DNA from: an uncultured Collinsella sp. | GTDB lineage: Bacteria; Actinomycetota; Coriobacteriia; Coriobacteriales; Coriobacteriaceae | DNA length: 5,231 bases | Reading direction: 5' to 3' | Assembly: GCA_902465425.1 (NCBI GenBank) | Contig: CABQNA010000118.1 | Coordinates: 1-5,231 of the forward strand | Part shown: positions 1 through 5,146 of the stretch, one piece after another | Numbering within the stretch: the first letter of the stretch is position 1 | How the letters are laid out: every line of letters begins with the position of its first letter | Translations under genes and position numbers: made by a program | The notes under the pieces: generated by a model | Seen by the model: only the letters and a program-made list of their open reading frames with translations | Database searches by the model: none | Told to the model about the DNA's origin: nothing

Positions 1-385
1 CAAGTTCACTGTAATCGGCCGCCGCCTCGGGCAACAGCGACAGCACAGCGTCGGTCACGTAGCCAACGACCACCTGCAGGGCCAGGCCAATCACGATAAC
101 GCAGGCGATGCGTTTCCACGCCCCACGCGCTCCCCCGCCAAGCGGGCGCTCGCCCTGCCAGCGCGCCATAAACGAGCGCGGCCACAGATCACGCCACCAC
201 AGCAGCGCCATCAAAAACGACGCCATCTGCGCGGCAGCCTGAAGTAATTGAATATCGAGGTCGTCAATCGAAAAGCCCATGAACACCGACGCGACGCCCA
301 GAGCGGAAAACAAAACCACGCTCAGGGCAATATCTGCCGCGACAACGCCAAAACAGGCAAGCGCCCAAATCATCGCATTGAGCAT
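1..385 (-). CDS. N-terminal part of a polytopic membrane protein, probably CPBP-family intramembrane protease (partial)
   Basis: An open frame of 128 codons starts with ATG at 385 and runs off the left edge without a stop. The start is supported by GAGGAGG at 397-391, five bases upstream. The visible part has a hydrophobic N-terminus (about residues 4-36), a second hydrophobic stretch ending in LLWWRD (about 47-64), a basic Gly/Arg-rich loop, and a third segment around IACVIVIGLALQVVVGY (about 92-110) followed by LSLLPEAAADYSEL. This layout, especially an amphipathic segment ending in an acidic Tyr-x-Glu-Leu stretch, resembles the region before the catalytic core of CPBP (CAAX protease/bacteriocin-processing) proteins in Firmicutes and Actinobacteria. 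The diagnostic EExxxR and later His motifs would lie outside the window, so the family call is recognition by pattern only. It could be another integral membrane protein. A long palindrome lies just upstream of its ribosome binding site. Confidence 0.6.
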   Translation of the reverse strand, partial: MLNAMIWALACFGVVAADIALSVVLFSALGVASVFMGFSIDDLDIQLLQAAAQMASFLMALLWWRDLWPRSFMARWQGERPLGGGARGAWKRIACVIVIGLALQVVVGYVTDAVLSLLPEAAADYSEL

Positions 386-390
386 GCCAA

Positions 391-397
391 CCTCCTC
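391..397 (-). promoter_or_regulatory. Shine-Dalgarno site of the left-edge membrane protein gene
   Basis: GAGGAGG on the minus strand lies five bases before the ATG at 385. It fixes the start and is close to consensus. It begins only six bases after the end of the 403-460 palindrome in transcript order, so a folded hairpin in the mRNA would sit directly next to the ribosome landing site. Confidence 0.75.
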
Positions 398-402
398 AAA
401 AC

Positions 403-460
403 CCGGCACTTGGGGGCGTTCCTTAACTGCCGGCAGAAAAGGAACGCCCCCAAGTGCCGG
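403..460. repeat. 58-bp near-perfect palindrome, candidate REP/MITE-type element
   Basis: Bases 403-424 pair with 439-460 without a mismatch (22 bp). The centre, CTGCCGGCAG at 427-436, is itself a perfect palindrome on the same axis. Only AA/AA at 425-426 and 437-438 breaks the symmetry, so 27 of 29 pairs match. TGCCGGCAG occurs twice, in the centre (428-436) and across the right edge (455-463). Arm core: GGGGGCGTTCCTT and its complement. It lies between the antitoxin stop and the ribosome binding site of the next gene. Neither side carries a clear T-tract (GGTTTTGAGG on the minus strand), so it is not a standard terminator. Its form suits a dispersed REP-like or MITE-like intergenic palindrome. 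Copy number cannot be seen here. Confidence 0.8.
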
Positions 461-473
461 CAGTTTGGGACAG

Positions 474-677
474 TCATTGTTGATGAGAATCGGGCGCAGT
501 GCCAAAGGCCCCGTTGGGCGAAATGTCGAACGGAAAGGTGCCGCAGCGATTGAACGCGGCGATAAACATGCGGATGGCGTTGGACGGCGTGGTACCTACG
601 AGCTGGGTTGCCGCCGCGAAGGCCGCCTTTTCCTCGGGCAAGACCTTCGCGACAACCGGGGTCATGTGTTCTGCCAT
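474..677 (-). CDS. Short RelB/DinJ-family antitoxin, apparently without a toxin partner
   Basis: A 67-residue protein starts at ATG 677, chosen because AAGGA lies six bases upstream (687-684) and because the longer frame from 752 adds a Pro-rich non-family segment. The N-terminus fits a ribbon-helix-helix fold: a beta strand (TPVVAKV, residues 6-12), helix A from PEEKAAFAAATQLVG (14-28), the turn TTPSNAIRMF (29-38) and helix B ending in GTFPFD (46-51). The Ser-x-Ala-Ile-Arg-x-Phe and Leu/Phe-Pro-Phe signatures are typical of DinJ/RelB antitoxins, which bind their own operator as dimers and neutralise a RelE/YafQ-type endoribonuclease with their C-terminus. Here only 16 residues follow PFD, against about 30 or more in E. 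coli DinJ (86 aa), so the toxin-binding tail looks short. No toxin frame follows: a palindrome and a membrane protein gene come next. It may act as a solitary DNA-binding regulator or be a decayed module; the choice is open. Confidence 0.72.
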   Translation of the reverse strand: MAEHMTPVVAKVLPEEKAAFAAATQLVGTTPSNAIRMFIAAFNRCGTFPFDISPNGAFGTAPDSHQQ

Positions 678-711
678 GGCGCTTCCTTTTTGAAACGACG
701 GTGGTGCGGAT

Positions 712-770
712 AGATGCGGGCCACGCGGCTGGGCGACGGGCTGTGAAGGCAACCCGATTGGCCCGCATCT
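712..770. repeat. 12-bp perfect inverted repeat in the antitoxin leader
   Basis: AGATGCGGGCCA at 712-723 is the exact reverse complement of TGGCCCGCATCT at 759-770, with 35 bases between. On the minus strand it would lie in the leader of the antitoxin mRNA, ending about 35 bases before the ATG at 677. The loop holds a weaker possible inner pairing (GGGCTGTGAAGGCAACCC region). No T-tract follows on the minus strand. It may be a leader RNA structure, an operator, or the ends of a very small element. Confidence 0.5.
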
Positions 771-778
771 GGAGTTTG

Positions 779-806
779 TTTCTACTGCGTTGGTATTACT
801 TGGTAA
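779..806 (-). promoter_or_regulatory. Weak promoter candidate for the antitoxin gene
   Basis: On the minus strand TTACCA (806-801) and TAGAAA (784-779) are separated by 16 bases. Each matches the sigma-70 -35 and -10 consensus at four of six positions. The site lies in the most A/T-rich stretch upstream of the antitoxin and overlaps the GGTAWT half-sites, as an autoregulated promoter would. The match is weak and other hexamer choices exist. Confidence 0.25.
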
Positions 807-836
807 TCCTAAGTATTACCCCGCAGATAGAATACC
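792..836. promoter_or_regulatory. Cluster of GGTAWT half-sites, possible operator
   Basis: Four copies of a six-base half-site occur in 45 bases: GGTATT at 792-797 and GGTAAT at 802-807 on the plus strand, then ATTACC at 815-820 and AATACC at 831-836, which are the same words on the minus strand. GGTAAT and ATTACC form a perfect inverted repeat with a 7-base spacer. GTATTAC is also repeated directly at 793-799 and 813-819, exactly 20 bases apart, about two helical turns. RelB/DinJ antitoxins bind short palindromes at their own promoters, so autoregulation by the downstream antitoxin is a reasonable inference. Confidence 0.45.
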
Positions 837-850
837 ATACCCAACCCTAT

Positions 851-878
851 GGGGACGGAGAAAAAACGGATCATTTTG
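851..878 (-). other. T-run motif after the ABC transporter gene, possible 3' end or dispersed motif
   Basis: On the minus strand, 16 bases after the ABC stop, the transcript would read CAAAATGATCCGTTTTTTC and then TCCGTCCCC. Six T residues (866-861) would suit a transcript end, but the only pairing before them is AAAA with TTTT around a 7-base loop, far too weak for a standard intrinsic terminator. It is the only candidate for a 3' end of the operon inside the window. Confidence 0.3.
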
Positions 879-893
879 TTGCTGAGTAAGTAT

Positions 894-2273
894 TTAGAGC
901 GTGATGATGTCCGAGATATTGAGGGCCTGAGCGTCGACGGCATCGTGTGTAGCAAGCAACAGCATGCGGCCGACGAGCAAGTCGAGCACGACCTCGGCGC
1001 ATGCGTCGCGCGCAGCGGTATCTAGGCCGGTAAAGGGCTCGTCCAGAATCACTGCGCCGCCCGGACACAGCAGGGCTCGGGCAATCTCGACGCGACGGCG
1101 CTGCCCGCCCGAGAGCTCGGCCACACGAGCATGCACATCGACCCCCGGCACCAGCAGGCGCAACAGGGCCGCGGCACTCGAGGCGTCCACGCGCGCGTCG
1201 GCGCACACCAGCACGTTATCCAAAGCCGAGGCGCCCTCTACCAGGCGCACATCCTGAAACACCATGGAGCACGGCGCGCACTCCCCCGCCGCCAGCGCAA
1301 GCAGCGTCGACTTGCCCACGCCCGAGGTGCCCATCACACAGATACGCCCACCCGCAGGCACGTTGAGCACCAGACCATCCAGCGCCGGCGCCCAGGGCGC
1401 GCGATCGCCCACGGCAAGCGCAAGCTCCGCCGCAGCGCCGGCGCCAGCAGGGTCGCCCGAACGCCCGCGAGTACCACGCCCATGTGCCCACACGGCAGCA
1501 CGCCACGCCGCGGGCCCCGAAGCCCGCAGCAACCACACCAGCACACGCTCGCATGCCCGCGATGCCGCCACGACCAACACGGTCCAAGCCAGCAGGTCAG
1601 CCGTCTCGATGAGCAGCTTCGCCTGATAGATGCGCTCGCCCACGGTGCCCGTCGCCATGCCGATCAGCTCCGCCGCCACGCCGGCCTTCCAGCTCATGCC
1701 AATCACGGCGCGGGCGCACGAAAGCACAAACGGCAGGACTTCGCGCCAGGTGTGGGCGCAAAACAGTCGCCACCCCCGCACACCATGCAGACGAAACATC
1801 TGCTCCAGCGGCTTATCCACTTGTGCCAAACCCTCGACCAGCGAAAAATACACGCCCGGCAGTGCCATCAAAAAGACCGCCGCAATGCTCACGCGCGCCG
1901 ACCCCAACCAAATGAGCAGCAGGACCACCACGCAGGCAACCGGTGTCGCCTTAACAAACGAAAGCGCCGGCGCCACCAGGCGGGCAAACGTTCGCGACCG
2001 CACCGAGGCCCCCGCCAGCACACCGCCGCACACCGCGGCAAGCACCAGCCCGCCCAAGATTCGCGCGCCTGAGCCCACCAGAATCGCCCACGTGCCGGCA
2101 TCGCATACCAGCCGCAGCAACGCCACCACAACAGCACCCGGACCCGGCAAAATCAGCGGCTGTGCCACCAGCGCCGCCACGAAGACCCACACGGCAAGCC
2201 AAAAGGCGGCAACGGCACCTACTGCCGCCACCGCCTTCATACGCTCTATCATTTGTCGAGCAAACGCACGCAC
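894..2273 (-). CDS. Fused ABC transporter permease-ATPase, NitT/TauT (SsuC-SsuB-like) family
   Basis: One 459-residue chain combines the membrane and motor parts of an importer. The GTG start at 2273 follows GGAG by six bases and lies three bases after the preceding stop, which suggests translational coupling. Residues about 15-250 are a BPD_transp_1-type permease: several hydrophobic segments, a cytoplasmic loop around VDKPLEQMFRLHGVRGWRLF (152-171) and the family-typical AELIGMATGTVGERIYQAK (201-219). A basic, Ala/Gly-rich linker (about 251-283) leads into the nucleotide-binding domain with Walker A GTSGVGKST (315-323), Q-loop Gln340, signature LSGGQ (387-391), Walker B AVILDE (407-412), D-loop GLD (416-418) and His443. 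All residues needed for ATP hydrolysis are present. Walker A Lys to Q-loop Gln is only 19 residues against about 40 in MalK, so a beta-strand segment is missing. Two such chains would make a complete importer with the adjacent binding protein. Substrate unknown: the family includes sulfonate, taurine, nitrate and pyrimidine-precursor uptake. Confidence 0.93.
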   Translation of the reverse strand: MRAFARQMIERMKAVAAVGAVAAFWLAVWVFVAALVAQPLILPGPGAVVVALLRLVCDAGTWAILVGSGARILGGLVLAAVCGGVLAGASVRSRTFARLVAPALSFVKATPVACVVVLLLIWLGSARVSIAAVFLMALPGVYFSLVEGLAQVDKPLEQMFRLHGVRGWRLFCAHTWREVLPFVLSCARAVIGMSWKAGVAAELIGMATGTVGERIYQAKLLIETADLLAWTVLVVAASRACERVLVWLLRASGPAAWRAAVWAHGRGTRGRSGDPAGAGAAAELALAVGDRAPWAPALDGLVLNVPAGGRICVMGTSGVGKSTLLALAAGECAPCSMVFQDVRLVEGASALDNVLVCADARVDASSAAALLRLLVPGVDVHARVAELSGGQRRRVEIARALLCPGGAVILDEPFTGLDTAARDACAEVVLDLLVGRMLLLATHDAVDAQALNISDIITL

Positions 2274-2276
2274 GGG

Positions 2277-3332
2277 TTACTCCATGTAGTAGAAATCATC
2301 AGCCGGGAGCTTGCTGCCCACGGCGCTCGCGTCCGCATCGGCCAGCACCTGCAGGTACCCACCGAGCGCGGCCTTCATATCCTTCCCTGTCTGGCAGACA
2401 AGCATGCACCCGGGAATCGCCTTTTCGGCAATCGTGGCGTTATCCACGATGCCCGCATCGACCACGGCCTGCGCCCAGTCCGCCGGCGCCGCGTTCACGG
2501 CCTCAACGCTCGCAGCATGGCAGCTCAGGAATTCCGCCACGGCCTCGGGATGCTCCTCGGCAAAGGCACGGCGCACCACGGTCACACCCGTCAGCAAGCG
2601 CGAGCCCGTGTCTCCTGCCAGCTCGTCCCACACATCGGTCAGGCTCACCGGTGCCGACAGCTTGCCCTCGCTCTTGGCGATGGCCGCCGTCTTGAACGGC
2701 TCGGGTAGCACGCCCACGGCAGTCGGGTCGGCAAGCAGAGCCGAGAGCACCTCGGTAGGCTCGCTCTTAAACTCGAGCGTCACCTGACCGGCCAAGCCCG
2801 CGCGCTCCAGCAGGTAGTTCATGACGTACTCCGGCGTGGCGCCCTTGCCCGTCATATAGACAGTATGGCCCGCCAGATCGCCAAACGAGGCCACACTCGC
2901 GTCGCCCGTCACAACGTTCAGCACGCCCAGCGTGTTGATGTCGATGACCTGCACCGCTCCCTCGGTCTTGTTGTAGAGCACGCTCGCCACGTTGGCGGGC
3001 ACCAGGGCGATATCGACATCGCCCTGAATGACCTTGGGCACGATCTCGTCGGCGGCAGTGTTGATCGCAAAGTCGAACTCATTGTCCGTCTCGCCATCGG
3101 CCGCCTGATCCATAAACCGCACCAGACCGATCGACGTCGGCCCCTTGAGCGAGGCGACATGCACCTCGACCGGCTCTGCGGCGGCACTGACGCCGTCCGC
3201 GGCAGCCGAGCCCGCAGCAGACCCGGCACCGGCAGCCCCGCCGCCACAGCCCGCGAGCGCAAGTGACAGGGCGCCCGCGGCGAGCGCCGAGGCAAACCCC
3301 CGGCGCGACATTTCAAAATCAAACGCGCGCAT
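2277..3332 (-). CDS. Lipoprotein ABC substrate-binding protein, SsuA/NMT1-like (NitT/TauT family)
   Basis: A 351-residue extracytoplasmic binding protein. The ATG at 3332 lies two bases after the hydrogenase stop; GAGGGG at 3349-3344 is 11 bases upstream. A GTG at 3341 that overlaps the hydrogenase stop, or ATG 3302+9 (3311), are alternatives; the last lacks a ribosome binding site. The signal peptide has a twin-arginine-like SRRGFA (residues 9-14), a hydrophobic stretch and the lipobox LAGC (26-29), so the mature protein should be a lipid-anchored, possibly Tat-exported protein. A Gly/Ala/Ser linker follows to about 52. The binding core starts with a beta strand and the likely ligand loop KGPTSIGLVRFMD (63-75); later landmarks are GDVDIALVPANVASVLYNK (104-122), TGKGATPEYVMNY (161-173), LPEPF (209-213) and the end KLPADDFYY (341-349). 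It resembles a widespread uncharacterised clostridial binding-protein family. It would deliver substrate to the fused permease-ATPase encoded three bases downstream. Ligand unknown. Confidence 0.92.
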   Translation of the reverse strand: MRAFDFEMSRRGFASALAAGALSLALAGCGGGAAGAGSAAGSAAADGVSAAAEPVEVHVASLKGPTSIGLVRFMDQAADGETDNEFDFAINTAADEIVPKVIQGDVDIALVPANVASVLYNKTEGAVQVIDINTLGVLNVVTGDASVASFGDLAGHTVYMTGKGATPEYVMNYLLERAGLAGQVTLEFKSEPTEVLSALLADPTAVGVLPEPFKTAAIAKSEGKLSAPVSLTDVWDELAGDTGSRLLTGVTVVRRAFAEEHPEAVAEFLSCHAASVEAVNAAPADWAQAVVDAGIVDNATIAEKAIPGCMLVCQTGKDMKAALGGYLQVLADADASAVGSKLPADDFYYME

Positions 3333-3334
3333 CG

Positions 3335-5146
3335 CTAGCACGTCCCCTCGTTAGGCATCGTCCATGCGTGATGGTCGGTATGCAGCAGCTCCTCGGCCAG
3401 CGGCGAGAGCGGCTCGCCCAAGAACTCGCGATAGCACGCCTGGACATCGGGATTCTCGTGCGAGAAGCGAATCTCGGCGTTCGCATCGAGGCCCCAGAGC
3501 ACCTGACCGCGCTCGGCTGCCAGCTCGCAGCCGTCGTGGATGGGCTGACCGCCGCCACCGACGCAGCCGCCCGGGCATGCCATGACCTCGACGAAGTCAT
3601 AGCTCACGCGGCCGTCGCGAATCGCGTCGAGCAGACGGGCGGCGTTGCCCAGCCCGTGTGCCACGGCGACGCGCACCTTGGTGCCATCGATATCGGCCAC
3701 GGCTTCCTTCCAGCCGTCCAGGCCGCGCACATCGGTAAAGAAGTCGGCGTCGGGGTTCTTGCCCGTCACCAGGTAATATGCCGAGCGCACGGCGGCCTCC
3801 ATCACGCCGCCCGTGGCGCCAAAGATCACGCCCGCGCCTGTGCCAAAGCCCAGCGGCGTATCGAGCGGCTCTTCGACCAGCGTGTCCACGCTCACGTGGC
3901 TCGCGCGGATCATGCGCACCATCTCGCGCACCGTCAGCGCAACGTCCACGTCGGGCGTGCCGTCCTCGCCCACCATGCTCGGCAGCGCACACTCGGCCTT
4001 CTTGGCCGTGCACGGCATAACGGACACCACGAACAAGCGCTCGGGCTCCACGCCCAGCACCTTGGCGTAGTACGTCTTGGCCATGGCGCCGAACATCTGC
4101 TGCGGCGACTTGGACGTAGACAGGCTGTCGACAAACTCCGGATAACGCACCTTCACAAAGCGCACCCAGCCCGGGCAGCAGCTCGTGAACATGGGCCAGC
4201 CGTGGCTGTCGCCCTCGCCCTTGACGGCCTTCCCTAGGCGCTCGAGCAGTTCGGAGCCCTCCTCCATAATGGTGAGGTCGGCCGAGAAATCGGTGTCGAA
4301 CACGTACTCAAAGCCAACGCGGCGCAGCGCGCAAGCCAGGCGCTCAACGGTGGCCTCCTCGCGCGGAATGCCGAGTTCCTCGCCCCAGGCGCTGCGCACG
4401 GCAGGTGCGATCTGCACCAGCACGATCTTGTCGGGATTAGCGAGCGCGTCAAACACGGTCTCGGTATCGTCGCGCTCGCGCAGTGCGCCCGTCGGACAAT
4501 GCGTGATGCACTGGCCGCACGCGACGCAATCGGTCTTGCCGATCGGTGCGCGCCCGCGGGTACCCACGGCGGTATGCGTGGCACGGTTGGTCAGGTCCCA
4601 AATCCCTAAGCCCTGCACGCTCTCGCATACCTTGATGCAGCGCATGCATTTGATGCACTTGTCGTTTTCGCGGATGATGGGGAAATCGAAATCCCAGCCC
4701 TCGCCCGCCAAATGCCTTTGATACGGCAGATAGAAAATGCCCAGGTCGTTGGCGATGGTCTGTAGGTTGCAGTTGCCGCTGCGCACGCAGCTCGTGCACT
4801 GCGAATCGTGCTGGGACAGCAGCAGCTGCACGTTGGTGCGACGGGCCTCGCGGGCTTTGGGGCTGTTGGTGTGGACCACCATGCCGTCGAGCACGTAGTT
4901 GTTGCAGGCGGCAACCAGCTGGTCGCAGCCCTCAACCTCGACCACGCACACGCGGCAGCCGCCGATCTCGTTTAGATCGCGCAGGTAGCACAGGGTGGGA
5001 ATCTGGATGCCGACGGACTTGGCCGCGTCCAGGATCGTGGTGTGCTCGGGTACCACGACCTCGCAATTATCGATAGTGAGCTTGACCATATTGAGTGCTC
5101 CGCTTTCGGTGTTGTCGCTGACAGTGGGGTTGTTGAGCTCTACCAT
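3335..5146 (-). CDS. hydA: [FeFe] hydrogenase catalytic subunit, M3-type with full accessory iron-sulfur domains
   Basis: About 603 residues; reversible H2 formation or oxidation in the cytoplasm. Domains in order: [2Fe-2S] ferredoxin-like/NuoG-like domain (Cys53, 64, 67, 81), His-Cys3 [4Fe-4S] site (His113, Cys117, 120, 126), two-cluster ferredoxin (Cys164, 167, 170, 174 and 207, 210, 213, 217), then the H-cluster domain with L1 TSCCPGW (321-327), L2 MPCTAKKAE (377-385) and L3 from Glu520 to Pro535 (Cys524, Cys528). Aligned by eye to Clostridium pasteurianum CpI, the proton path is intact: Cys323, Glu296, Glu299 and Ser343, with Met522 and Lys382 near the cofactor. The C-terminus is the small-subunit-like SHENPDVQACYREFLG (562-577). 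ATG 5146 was chosen for GGAGGGAGG eight bases upstream, overlapping the previous stop by seven bases. ATG 5089 (MVKLTID) also has GGAG eight bases upstream and matches the usual family N-terminus. The neighbouring flavoprotein suggests NAD(P)H-linked, perhaps electron-bifurcating, use. Maturases HydE/F/G are not in the window. Confidence 0.97.
   Translation of the reverse strand: MVELNNPTVSDNTESGALNMVKLTIDNCEVVVPEHTTILDAAKSVGIQIPTLCYLRDLNEIGGCRVCVVEVEGCDQLVAACNNYVLDGMVVHTNSPKAREARRTNVQLLLSQHDSQCTSCVRSGNCNLQTIANDLGIFYLPYQRHLAGEGWDFDFPIIRENDKCIKCMRCIKVCESVQGLGIWDLTNRATHTAVGTRGRAPIGKTDCVACGQCITHCPTGALRERDDTETVFDALANPDKIVLVQIAPAVRSAWGEELGIPREEATVERLACALRRVGFEYVFDTDFSADLTIMEEGSELLERLGKAVKGEGDSHGWPMFTSCCPGWVRFVKVRYPEFVDSLSTSKSPQQMFGAMAKTYYAKVLGVEPERLFVVSVMPCTAKKAECALPSMVGEDGTPDVDVALTVREMVRMIRASHVSVDTLVEEPLDTPLGFGTGAGVIFGATGGVMEAAVRSAYYLVTGKNPDADFFTDVRGLDGWKEAVADIDGTKVRVAVAHGLGNAARLLDAIRDGRVSYDFVEVMACPGGCVGGGGQPIHDGCELAAERGQVLWGLDANAEIRFSHENPDVQACYREFLGEPLSPLAEELLHTDHHAWTMPNEGTC
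5098..5101 (-). promoter_or_regulatory. Alternative ribosome binding site for a hydrogenase start at 5089
   Basis: GGAG on the minus strand lies eight bases before ATG 5089, which would begin the protein at MVKLTIDN, where most relatives begin. If used, 19 N-terminal residues (MVELNN to GALN) would be leader sequence rather than protein. Confidence 0.4.

Larger units (their letters stand above)
678..893. other. Intergenic region between the ABC transporter gene and the antitoxin gene
   Basis: I see no convincing gene in these 216 bases. The part at about 771-893 is much richer in A/T than the surrounding genes, as expected of a promoter region. It contains a T-run motif (851-878), a cluster of GGTAWT half-sites (792-836) and, closer to the antitoxin start, a GC-rich inverted repeat (712-770). 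Frames that cross it are Arg/Pro-rich and look like chance reading of GC-rich sequence. Confidence 0.7.

Noticed and set aside
403..460. Palindrome as an intrinsic terminator
   Set aside because: The stem is strong but no T-tract follows on either strand (GGTTTTGAGG on the minus strand, GCAGTTTGGG on the plus strand), and the length and nested symmetry suit a repeat element better.
386..473. A toxin gene after the antitoxin
   Set aside because: The space is only 88 bases, mostly palindrome, and the next gene encodes a hydrophobic membrane protein with no RelE/YafQ features.
248..713. Plus-strand frames over the antitoxin and membrane protein region
   Set aside because: Their products are low-complexity and Arg-rich, while the minus strand has good starts, ribosome binding sites and family-like proteins.
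678..752. Longer antitoxin start at 752
   Set aside because: It adds 25 Pro/Gln-rich residues unlike the family, and ATG 677 has AAGGA at proper spacing and begins just before the expected beta strand.
1131..2072. Long plus-strand open frame opposite the ABC gene (313 codons)
   Set aside because: The product is His/Arg/Gln-rich without any fold or motif, and the minus-strand frame has all ABC motifs. It is a by-product of GC-rich codon use.
3263..4237. Long plus-strand open frame opposite the hydrogenase and binding-protein genes (324 codons)
   Set aside because: It crosses two real genes on the other strand, is very rich in His, Ala and Arg, and has no ribosome binding site or recognisable domain.
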